From assembly GCA_014323785.1 (NCBI GenBank), contig JACONJ010000018.1:1-53049 (forward strand): a stretch of 53,049 bases of DNA, written 5' to 3'. Source of the DNA: Paracoccaceae bacterium (lineage in GTDB: Bacteria > Pseudomonadota > Alphaproteobacteria > Rhodobacterales > Rhodobacteraceae). Under the pieces are notes generated by a model. It ran no database searches and was not told the origin of the DNA. It saw only the letters and a program-made list of their open reading frames with translations. Shown one piece after another: positions 44,258 through 51,784 of the stretch (position 1 is its first letter; each line of letters opens with the position of its first letter). The translations under genes were made by a program, and so were the position numbers.

Positions 44258-45387
44258 TGGGTAAAATGCCCAAATGGGCCGATGTCATCCTGGTCCCGTT
44301 AAGCAGCACGCTACTGGCACTGGTCGTCTCGGGCCTTGTGGTGCTGTTCATCGGGGAAAACCCCATGCAGGCAATGACGATCATGGTGCGCGGGGCCTTT
44401 GGCTCGGCCTATGACTGGGGTTACACGCTTTATTACACCACAAACTTTATTTTCACTGGCTTGGCAGTTGCCGTGGCGTTCCATGCGCGGCTTTTCAACA
44501 TAGGGGGAGAGGGTCAGGCCGCCCTGGGCGGGCTTGGCGTGGCCATGGTGCTGCTGAATATCGGCTGGCCGCACTGGTCCGTTGCACTGGTCGCCGCGAT
44601 GTGCGGTGCGGCACTGTTCGGGGCGGCATGGGCGGCAGTGCCGGCCTATCTGCAGGCCAGGCGCGGCAGCCATGTCGTGATCACAACGATCATGTTCAAC
44701 TACATCGCCGCGGCACTTCTGGTCTATCTGCTGGTCAATGTGTTCCGCGTTGAGGGTTCAATGGTACCCGAGACTGCGCGGTTTTCCCAAACCATGCATC
44801 TGCCCAATGCGGCGGATTTCGCCGGGGTTTTGGGGTTTCCCCCGTCAACGCCGTTGAATGTCAGCTTCCTTATCGCGCTGCTCTGTGCGCTTGGCGTCTG
44901 GGTGCTGATCTGGCGCACGCGCCTTGGCTATGAAATCCGCGCCTTTGGCCATTCGGAACGCGCGGCGATCTATGCCGGGATTCATCCGGCCAGGATCATC
45001 ATGATCGCCATGCTGATCTCGGGCTCGCTGGCGGGACTGATGGCAATCAACGTCGTTCAGGGTGAGGCCGAGCGCCTGGTGCTCGATTTTGTTGAGGGCG
45101 CGGGGTTTGTCGGCATCGCCGTGGCCCTGATGGGCCGATCGCATCCGGTGGGGGTGATCCTGGCCGCACTTCTGTTCGGCGCACTCTATCAGGGCGGGGC
45201 CGAGCTGCAATTCGATATGCCTGCCATCAGCCGTGACATGGTGGTGGTGATCCAGGCCCTGGTGATCCTGTTCACTGGTGCGCTTGACAATATGGTGCGT
45301 ATGCCGATGGAACGCGTGTTCCTGTCCCTTAAGCACCAAAGGGCTGCTGCCGCGCAGGCACGCTCACACCCGGCAGGGGGCGCGTGA
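44257..45387 (+). CDS. Nucleoside ABC transporter permease 1
   Basis: A 376-residue BPD_transp_2-type permease with about nine membrane helices. Landmarks are TTNFIFTGLAVAVAFHARLF, NIGGEGQAALGG, the EAA-like stretch GYEIRAFGHSERAAIYAGI, and GFVGIAVALMGRSHPVGV. It pairs with the second permease to form the inner-membrane channel. It overlaps the ATPase gene by one base. 45388-45507 before the next gene is non-coding. Confidence 0.93.
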   Translation: MGKMPKWADVILVPLSSTLLALVVSGLVVLFIGENPMQAMTIMVRGAFGSAYDWGYTLYYTTNFIFTGLAVAVAFHARLFNIGGEGQAALGGLGVAMVLLNIGWPHWSVALVAAMCGAALFGAAWAAVPAYLQARRGSHVVITTIMFNYIAAALLVYLLVNVFRVEGSMVPETARFSQTMHLPNAADFAGVLGFPPSTPLNVSFLIALLCALGVWVLIWRTRLGYEIRAFGHSERAAIYAGIHPARIIMIAMLISGSLAGLMAINVVQGEAERLVLDFVEGAGFVGIAVALMGRSHPVGVILAALLFGALYQGGAELQFDMPAISRDMVVVIQALVILFTGALDNMVRMPMERVFLSLKHQRAAAAQARSHPAGGA

Positions 45388-45507
45388 TGGACGGTCTTTC
45401 GCCTGTCTTGTCCGGCGTCGGGGTGGGGTATGCGCGCCTGTTTGTCGGTGCCTGCTTCCCTGGGTGCCTGTCTGCGTTCAAACGTGCAACGTCGGGAACC
45501 TGAAGTC

Positions 45508-46554
45508 ATGGAGTTTCTTGCCATCCTGCAAATCCTCGACAGCACCATTCGGCTGGCCACGCCGCTGCTGCTGGCCTGTCTGGCGGGGCTTTATTCGGAA
45601 CGTGCAGGTATTTTTGATATCGGGCTTGAGGGCAAGATGCTGGCGGCGGCCTTTTTCTCGGCGGCCATCGCCTATACTTCGGGCTCTGTCTGGGTCGGGC
45701 TGGGGGCTGGAATCGCGGCGTCCGTAGCCCTTTCGGGGCTGCATGGCGTGGCCTCGATCACCTTCCGCGGCAATCAGCTGATCTCGGGCGTGGCGATCAA
45801 CTTTCTGGCCGCGGGCCTGACAGTGGTGATCGCGCAAACCTGGTTCGAACAGGGGGGCCGCACCCCCGCGCTTTCGGGCGGGGCGCGGTTTGAAAACATC
45901 GTGCTGCCGGGGGCAGAATCGACAATCCGCGGCATTCAAAACCAGGGCCCCCCAACATTGGGGCCGTCAGAGGAGCCAGAAGAAGAATCGACAATCCGCG
46001 GCATTCAAAACCAGGGCCCCTTGGGCCAAATGTATTCTGAGCTGATCTCGGGCCATTCGATCATCGTTTATATCGCGCTTTTGATCGTACCGCTGACCTG
46101 GTGGGTGCTGTTTCGCACCCGTTTTGGCCTGCGGATGCGGGCGGTGGGTGAAAACCCCGCCGCGGTTGATACCGCGGGCGTGTCGGTCGTGGGCCTGCGC
46201 TATGCCGCTGTGATGATTTGCGGCGTTCTTTGCGGGCTGGCGGGGGCGTATCTTGCCACCGCGCTCAATGCCGGCTTCGTTAAGGATATGAGCGCAGGGC
46301 GCGGCTTTATCGCGCTGGCCGCGCTGATCTTTGCGAAATGGCGGCCATGGTATGCGCTCTCCTCGTGCCTGCTTTTCGGGCTGTTCGATGCGGTTGGCAA
46401 CCGGTTCCAGAATATTGAGGTGTCCGGGTTTGTGGTGCCGGTGCAATTCATGCAGGCCCTGCCCTATATTCTTGTCGTCGTGGTGCTGGCCGGTCTGGTG
46501 GGCAAAGCCATCCCGCCCCGCGCCGGGGGGGAACCCTATGTCAAGGAACGCTAA
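45508..46554 (+). CDS. Nucleoside ABC transporter permease 2, with an in-frame repeat insertion
   Basis: The 348 residues form the partner permease: SERAGIFDIGLEGKMLAAAF, FRGNQLISGVAINFLAAGL, FGLRMRAVGENPAAVDTAG, RGFIALAALIFAKWRPW. In the loop after residue 130 there is an unusual segment in which ESTIRGIQNQGP occurs twice, separated by PTLGPSEEPEE. It is coded by 37-bp direct repeats at 45915 and 45984. The reading frame stays open and the segment falls in a loop between membrane helices, so the protein may still work. I chose ATG 45508 (GGGAACC upstream) over an earlier open stretch that lacks family sequence. Confidence 0.9.
   Translation: MEFLAILQILDSTIRLATPLLLACLAGLYSERAGIFDIGLEGKMLAAAFFSAAIAYTSGSVWVGLGAGIAASVALSGLHGVASITFRGNQLISGVAINFLAAGLTVVIAQTWFEQGGRTPALSGGARFENIVLPGAESTIRGIQNQGPPTLGPSEEPEEESTIRGIQNQGPLGQMYSELISGHSIIVYIALLIVPLTWWVLFRTRFGLRMRAVGENPAAVDTAGVSVVGLRYAAVMICGVLCGLAGAYLATALNAGFVKDMSAGRGFIALAALIFAKWRPWYALSSCLLFGLFDAVGNRFQNIEVSGFVVPVQFMQALPYILVVVVLAGLVGKAIPPRAGGEPYVKER
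45915..46020 (+). repeat. 37-bp direct repeats inserted in a permease gene
   Basis: Identical 37-bp copies at 45915-45951 and 45984-46020, 69 bp apart (23 codons), so the frame is kept. Between them lie GGGCCCC...TTGGGGCC, an inverted repeat around CCAACA, and a run coding acidic residues. No other copy is seen in this window. Confidence 0.85.
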
Positions 46555-47347
46555 AACCCTGGCCCGCCACATCCGCGCGGTGGCAGGCGATGCACCGCCC
46601 GCTGTCGGGCTGGTTCTGGGGTCTGGCCTGGGTCATCTGGCCGAAATGGTGCGGGGCGGCGTGGCGATCGATTATGCCGATCTGCCCGGCTTTCCGCCTG
46701 CGGGCGTGTCGGGGCACAATCCGAAATTGGTACTCGGCGATTTAGAGGGCACCCGCGTTGCGGTTTTCGGCGGTCGGGCACATTATTATGAACGCGGGCA
46801 AAGTGCCGCCATGCGCCTGCCCCTGGATGTGCTGAAGGCACTGGGTGGCCAGGTACTGATCCTGACCAACGCGGCAGGGGCCATGCACCCCGACCTTTAT
46901 CCGGGTGATCTGATGCTTCTGTCCGATCACATCAATGTCTCTGGCCTTAACCCTTTGGTCGGGGAACCCGCCGACGCGCGCTTTGTACCCATGACCGAAG
47001 CCTATGATCCGGGCTTGCGCCGCGCGCTGCACCGCGCCGCCGGGGCCCAGGGTATCACCCTGGTTGAGGGCGTCTATGCCTGGTACCCTGGCCCGTCCTT
47101 TGAGACCCCGGCCGAGATCCGCGCGTTCCGTACCCTGGGTGCGGATGCCGTGGGCATGTCCACTGTCCCCGAGGTGATCCTGGCCCGCTTCCTGGGCCTG
47201 AAGGTGGCCGCGCTCTCGACCATTACCAATAAGGCTGCCGGCCTGTCGGATGAGGCCATCAGCCACGCGCACACAAAGGCCATGGCCCCCCTCGGCGCGG
47301 CAAAACTGGAACGCATCCTGCGGCGGTTTCTGCGTGACCATGGCTGA
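46538..47347 (+). CDS. punA: Purine nucleoside phosphorylase (trimeric type)
   Basis: Splits inosine and guanosine with phosphate to base and ribose-1-phosphate, feeding DeoB. The 269 residues have the phosphate site VLGSGLGHL, GRAHYYE, TNAAGAMHPDL, YAWYPGPSFETPAEI and STITNKAAGLS. ATG 46538 overlaps the permease end by 17 bases and has GGGGGGGAA ahead. It is the last gene of the transport operon; the next gene in comparable genomes is expected to be cdd, but an RTX gene follows. Confidence 0.95.
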   Translation: MSRNAKTLARHIRAVAGDAPPAVGLVLGSGLGHLAEMVRGGVAIDYADLPGFPPAGVSGHNPKLVLGDLEGTRVAVFGGRAHYYERGQSAAMRLPLDVLKALGGQVLILTNAAGAMHPDLYPGDLMLLSDHINVSGLNPLVGEPADARFVPMTEAYDPGLRRALHRAAGAQGITLVEGVYAWYPGPSFETPAEIRAFRTLGADAVGMSTVPEVILARFLGLKVAALSTITNKAAGLSDEAISHAHTKAMAPLGAAKLERILRRFLRDHG

Positions 47348-47547
47348 AAACAATGCCTGCCGCCCGGCACGTCAACGCGGCCCGCTGCCCATCGGGTCGG
47401 GCGGTCGTCAGTACCGGCCCAAAGGCCACAACCAAAGCGTTGTTTTGACGGCTTTTTCCACATGCCCGACAGCAGGTACCCAATCCCCGGCTGTCCGGTG
47501 TGGTGCTGTCCGGTTTGGGGAAAATACGTCCGCAGCGAAAAAACTTC

Positions 47548-47576
47548 TTGCATTCGCGCGGGGTGGTGGTTTAGAT
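47548..47576 (+). promoter_or_regulatory. Candidate promoter of the first complete RTX gene
   Basis: An A-tract (GCGAAAAAAC) is followed by TTGCAT (47548-47553), 17 bases, TTAGAT (47571-47576). The second RTX gene has the same arrangement at 51562-51590, including the A-tract. Upstream, GCTGTCCGGT is repeated at 47490 and 47505. No gene is seen in 47348-47547. Confidence 0.5.
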
Positions 47577-47854
47577 GAGTCGATGATGGCGTTTTGTGCT
47601 GACATATTCTGGCCTTCGCGGCATCCCCCTTATCGGGGGGCTGGCATTCGGGCGCAGGTTGGGGCTTCGCGGCTTCGCGTAATTACATCCACACACAAAC
47701 GCCCCTGTCAAGCCCTGCCCGCGCCCTGAACCCGCGTGCTGTTTGGCCCCCGTAAATGGCGCACTCCCCCCTTGACAGGGGCGCAAGGGGGGGGGGCTAA
47801 GTACCCCCCCCCACGACCACGACAAACCCACTTGAACCGGAAAAAACCTGACCC
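47577..47854 (+). promoter_or_regulatory. Conserved structured leader of the first RTX gene
   Basis: The first 33 bases (47577-47609) are identical to 51591-51623 upstream of the second RTX gene. A G-rich hairpin region follows, then GGCTTCGCGGCTTCGCG, shared by both leaders. Near the start codon lie CCCCTTGACAGGGG (47770s) and a stem of ten G (47787-47796), loop CTAAGTA and nine C (47804-47812). CACGACCACGACAAACC is also shared. This leader is 84 bases longer than the second because of extra sequence in the middle. Confidence 0.6.
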
Positions 47855-50800
47855 ATGGCAGAACTCATTGAGATTCGCGGCGGTATTGGCGACGACAACC
47901 TGACGGCCCCGGCGGACGCCCCCGCCGGCCAAGGCTACCACCTGCGCGGCATCCTTGGCAATAACACGCTGAATGGTGGTCCGGGGGATGATATTCTCAC
48001 CGGCGGCGGCGAGGATGATATCCTCAACGGCGGCGGCGGGGATGACACCCTGTTCGGTGGCAACGGCCCGGATATCCTCAACGGCGGGGCCGGGGATGAC
48101 CTGTTCGGCATCGACGGTGAACTGCTGGACGCTTTCACGGACACGCTGGATGGCGGTTCCGGTCGCGACACGGTGGATTATTCCGCCAGCAGGCGGATTG
48201 CGGTAAATGTGGATATGGTCGCTGGCACCGTCACCTATACAGGCGTGGACGAGAGCACCGATATCCTGCGCAATATTGAGGTGATCATCGGCAGCAGTTT
48301 CGCCGGCGGCGACACGCTTAGCGGCGATGACCGCAGCAATACGTTCCGCGGTGGGGCCGGGGCCGACATTCTGGATGGCCGGGGCGGGCGCGACTGGGCC
48401 GATTACACCGGGTCCAACGCTGGTGTCACCGTGGACCTGGGGGTCACGAAGGACTCCGATGGCTTTGTCGGTGCCTCCGGTGGCCACGCCACCGGTGACA
48501 AGCTGAAGAACATGGAGCACATCATCGGGTCCGGGCACGCCGACGTCCTGGCCGGCGATGGCGGTAACAACACCCTGCGCGGCGGGGCCGGGGCCGACAC
48601 GCTGAACGGCGGCGGGGGCCGTGACCGGCTGGATTACCGCGATTCGGATGCGGGCGTAAGCGTTAGCCTTGTTGATGGCACGGTGAACTCCGGTGGCACG
48701 GCTGAGGGTGATGTGACCGGCAACTTTGAAAACATCCGCGGCTCAGACCACGGCGATGTCCTGACCGGCAACAGCGGCAGGAACGTCTTTGTGGTCGGGG
48801 ACGGGGCCGATACCATCGATGGCGGTGGCAGCAACAGGAATGTGGTCAACTACAGGCGCGCGGACGCCGCCGTGTGGGTGGACCTTGATGACATGACCGG
48901 GGGTGACGCGCCTGTAAGCCGCGTCGACGAAAACGGCTTCATCACCGTCAGGGGCCCCGGCGGGGGCGACAAGCTGAAGAATATCAATGGCATCATCGGC
49001 TCGGATTTTGATGACACGCTCAAGGGCCACCGCGGGAAAGGTGCCGAGGCCAAGGACGTCTTTCGCGGGGGCGAAGGTGCCGACAAGATCTATGGCCGTG
49101 GTGGCCGGGACAGGGTGGATTACCGCGATTCGAAGGAAGGCGTCACCGTCAGCCTGGTTGATGGCACGGTGAACTCCGGCGGCACGGCGGAAGGTGATCG
49201 GCTGTATAGCATTGAGAACCTGCGCGGCTCCCACCATAATGACACCCTGACCGGGGATGACCAGAACAACAAGATCAATGGCGGGCGCGGGGATGACTCG
49301 ATGTCCGGCGGGGCCAATCGCGATAAACTTACAGGCGGTGACGGGAACGACACGCTGAACGGCGGGGCCGGAGAAGATACCTTGGACGGCGGCGGCGGTG
49401 TGGATTTGGCCACCTATGCGGGTTCAGACGTTGCCGTGAATGTCAGCCTTGTCTCGGGTGCCTCAAACACCGGTGGCCACGCGGCGGGCGATGTGCTGAC
49501 GGGTATTGAGAACATCGAGGGTTCCGACCATAACGACACGATCACCGGCGATAATGGCGGCAATGTTTTATCTGGCGGAGATGGCAACGATACCCTGAAC
49601 GGCGGCGCCGGGGCCGATACCCTGGACGGCGGTGCGGGTTCGGACTGGGCCAGTTATGCGGGTTCAAATGCCGGCGTGACCATCGACCTGGGCGACAGTG
49701 CCGCAGAAGCAGGCGGCGATGCGCAAGGCGATACGCTGACGGGCATCGAGCACACCGAGGGCTCTGACCATAACGACACCCTGACCGGTGATAATGGCGG
49801 CAATGTTTTATCTGGTGGAGGTGGCAACGATGTTCTCGAAGGTGGCGGGGGTGCCGACACGCTGAATGGCGGGGATGGCGATGATACTGCCAGTTATGCG
49901 GGTTCAGATGCGGGCGTGACCATCGACCTGGGCGACAGTGCCGCAGAAGCAGGCGGCGATGCGCAAGGCGACGTGCTGACGGGCGTCGAGAACATCGAGG
50001 GCTCTGACCATAACGACACCCTGACCGGTGATGCCCGGAACAACAGGATCAATGGCGGTGACGGGAACGATACGCTGAACGGCGGGGCCGGGACCGACAG
50101 GCTGGACGGCGGGGCCGGTTCGGACTGGGCCAGTTATGCGGGTTCGGATGCCGGCGTAACCATCGACCTAGGCGACGGTGCCCCAGAAGCAGGCGGCGAT
50201 GCGCAAAACGACAGGCTGACGGGCATCGAGAACATCGAGGGCTCTGGCCATAACGACACACTGACCGGTGATATTGGCGGCAATGTTTTGTCTGGCGGGG
50301 CCGGGGACGACACGCTGGAAGGCGGGGCTGGCATCGACACGCTGAATGGCGGCGACGGCACCGATACGGCCACCTACGCGGGCTCATTATCCTGGGGCGT
50401 AAGCGTGGACCTGGGCCAGGGCACTGCCTTGAGTGCTTACTCGGGGGATGATTTCTTTTTTGGTGCATCCGACAGACTGTTCAGTATCGAGAACGTAATC
50501 GGCGGTGAACGAGGCGACAGACTCACCGGCGATTCGGGTGACAATATGCTGGACGGCGGCGCGGGGGCCGATACGCTGGCGGGCGGCGCGGGGGCCGATA
50601 CGCTGGCGGGCGGCGCGGGGGCCGATACGCTGGCGGGCGGCACGGGGACCGATACGCTGAACGGCGGCACAGGTGATGACCGGCTCACCGGCGGCGCGGG
50701 GGCCGATACGCTGGACGGCGGCACGGGGGCCGATACGTTGAACGGTGGCCAGGGCACCAGGGATTGGGCCACCTATGCGGCCTCAGGCGCGGGCGTAAGT

Positions 50801-51337
50801 GTCAGCCTTGTCTCGGGTGCTTCAAACACCGGTGGCCACGCGGCGGGCGATGTGCTCAGCAGCATCGAGAACATCGAGGGCTCTGGCCATAACGACATGA
50901 TCGCCGGTGATAATGGCGGTAATGCTTTATCCGGCGGAGCTGGCAACGATGCGCTGAATGGCGGTGACGGCAACGATACCCTGAACGGCGGGGCTGGCAA
51001 CGATACCCTGAACGGCGGGGCCGGTGATGATGTCCTGAACAGCGGGGCTGGCAACGATACCCTGAATGGCGGGGCCGGGGCCGATACGATGACCGGCACT
51101 GTTCAACAGAATGATACATTTATCTTCCACCAGTTTGAGGGCGATGTGATCACCAATTACGATGGTGAACTCTTTGATGTTATCCAGATCCACGGCGATG
51201 ATGTTACGTTTGACGACCTGACCATCGAGCATTCCGGTACCACCAACACTGTCAAGTGGACGGTGGACGGCGTCGAGGGCACCCTGACGGTGCATTTTGA
51301 AGATGAACTTGGAGAGAGTGATTTCTGGTTCATCTAG
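47855..51337 (+). CDS. Large RTX calcium-binding repeat protein
   Basis: The 1160 residues consist almost wholly of RTX nonapeptides (GGxGxDxLx) in blocks. The blocks alternate with modules of about 80 residues (DWASYAGSNAGVTIDLG, then GDTLTGIE, then GSDHNDTLTGD), repeated at least nine times. The C-terminal domain (DTFIFHQFEGDVITNYDG to SDFWFI) ends in the hydrophobic form expected for type I secretion and is related to the end of the left RTX protein. No enzyme or adhesin head domain is seen. It starts at ATG 47855 after GGAAAAAACC. It is likely a calcium-binding surface or matrix protein; no transporter is nearby. Confidence 0.92.
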   Translation: MAELIEIRGGIGDDNLTAPADAPAGQGYHLRGILGNNTLNGGPGDDILTGGGEDDILNGGGGDDTLFGGNGPDILNGGAGDDLFGIDGELLDAFTDTLDGGSGRDTVDYSASRRIAVNVDMVAGTVTYTGVDESTDILRNIEVIIGSSFAGGDTLSGDDRSNTFRGGAGADILDGRGGRDWADYTGSNAGVTVDLGVTKDSDGFVGASGGHATGDKLKNMEHIIGSGHADVLAGDGGNNTLRGGAGADTLNGGGGRDRLDYRDSDAGVSVSLVDGTVNSGGTAEGDVTGNFENIRGSDHGDVLTGNSGRNVFVVGDGADTIDGGGSNRNVVNYRRADAAVWVDLDDMTGGDAPVSRVDENGFITVRGPGGGDKLKNINGIIGSDFDDTLKGHRGKGAEAKDVFRGGEGADKIYGRGGRDRVDYRDSKEGVTVSLVDGTVNSGGTAEGDRLYSIENLRGSHHNDTLTGDDQNNKINGGRGDDSMSGGANRDKLTGGDGNDTLNGGAGEDTLDGGGGVDLATYAGSDVAVNVSLVSGASNTGGHAAGDVLTGIENIEGSDHNDTITGDNGGNVLSGGDGNDTLNGGAGADTLDGGAGSDWASYAGSNAGVTIDLGDSAAEAGGDAQGDTLTGIEHTEGSDHNDTLTGDNGGNVLSGGGGNDVLEGGGGADTLNGGDGDDTASYAGSDAGVTIDLGDSAAEAGGDAQGDVLTGVENIEGSDHNDTLTGDARNNRINGGDGNDTLNGGAGTDRLDGGAGSDWASYAGSDAGVTIDLGDGAPEAGGDAQNDRLTGIENIEGSGHNDTLTGDIGGNVLSGGAGDDTLEGGAGIDTLNGGDGTDTATYAGSLSWGVSVDLGQGTALSAYSGDDFFFGASDRLFSIENVIGGERGDRLTGDSGDNMLDGGAGADTLAGGAGADTLAGGAGADTLAGGTGTDTLNGGTGDDRLTGGAGADTLDGGTGADTLNGGQGTRDWATYAASGAGVSVSLVSGASNTGGHAAGDVLSSIENIEGSGHNDMIAGDNGGNALSGGAGNDALNGGDGNDTLNGGAGNDTLNGGAGDDVLNSGAGNDTLNGGAGADTMTGTVQQNDTFIFHQFEGDVITNYDGELFDVIQIHGDDVTFDDLTIEHSGTTNTVKWTVDGVEGTLTVHFEDELGESDFWFI
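50567..50647 (+). repeat. Three tandem 27-bp repeats in the RTX gene
   Basis: Copies start at 50567, 50594 and 50621 and are essentially identical, coding GADTLAGGA three times. The unit is a multiple of three, so gain or loss would change RTX repeat number without breaking the frame. Confidence 0.85.
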
Positions 51338-51435
51338 ACCCTCTGAACGCACCGCACCCCCAACCAAGGCCACCAAGGGCCAAGGGAGGGGCCGGGCAGG
51401 GTCTGAATCCCCCCGTTGGTTGGTGGTGGGTAGTT

Positions 51436-51461
51436 CCCCCGTGCTGTTTTGACAGGGGGGT
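51436..51461 (+). terminator. Probable terminator of the first complete RTX gene
   Basis: CCCCC and GGGGG arms with an inner CTGT/ACAG stem (three-base bulge), followed by TGCTTTTGCC. It lies about 100 bases after the stop codon. The spacer 51338-51435 is otherwise empty. Confidence 0.5.
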
Positions 51462-51561
51462 GCTTTTGCCTTTGCGGGCACGTGTGTGTGGCCCAAAGCG
51501 GCGTACACCGGTCCGGCTGTGGCCAAGCCCCCACCTGCACACGCGCAGTTGAAAAAACCGC

Positions 51562-51590
51562 TTGCGCCCGCGCGGGGCCTGGTGTAGGTT
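51562..51590 (+). promoter_or_regulatory. Candidate promoter of the second RTX gene
   Basis: TTGCGC (51562-51567), 17 bases, TAGGTT (51585-51590), behind an A-tract (GTTGAAAAAACC). It aligns base for base in spacing with the promoter-like site of the first RTX gene. Confidence 0.45.
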
Positions 51591-51784
51591 GAGTCGATGA
51601 TGGCGTTTTGTGCTGACATATTCGGGTCGTGCGGTTCCTCCCTGTTCGGGGGGGCTGGCGTTCGGGCGCAGGCTGGGCCTTCGCGGCTTCGCGGAACCTT
51701 CCCCCTTGACAGGGCCGCACAGGGGGGGGCAATCTCCCCGCACGACCACGACAAACCCCTTGAACCAGTGGGGAACCTGCCCCA
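51591..51784 (+). promoter_or_regulatory. Conserved structured leader of the second RTX gene
   Basis: Homologous to the leader at 47577-47854: identical first 33 bases, shared middle CTTCGCGGCTTCGCG, CCCCCTTGACAGGG, an eight-G run (51722-51729) facing CCCC (51736-51739), and CACGACCACGACAAACCC. The sequence of the loop differs from the first leader while the G-run/C-run pairing is kept. Confidence 0.6.

Noticed and set aside
50049..51119. Pro/Arg/Ser-rich minus-strand frames within the RTX gene
   Set aside because: They are reverse translations of the Gly/Asp repeats and show only low-complexity sequence.
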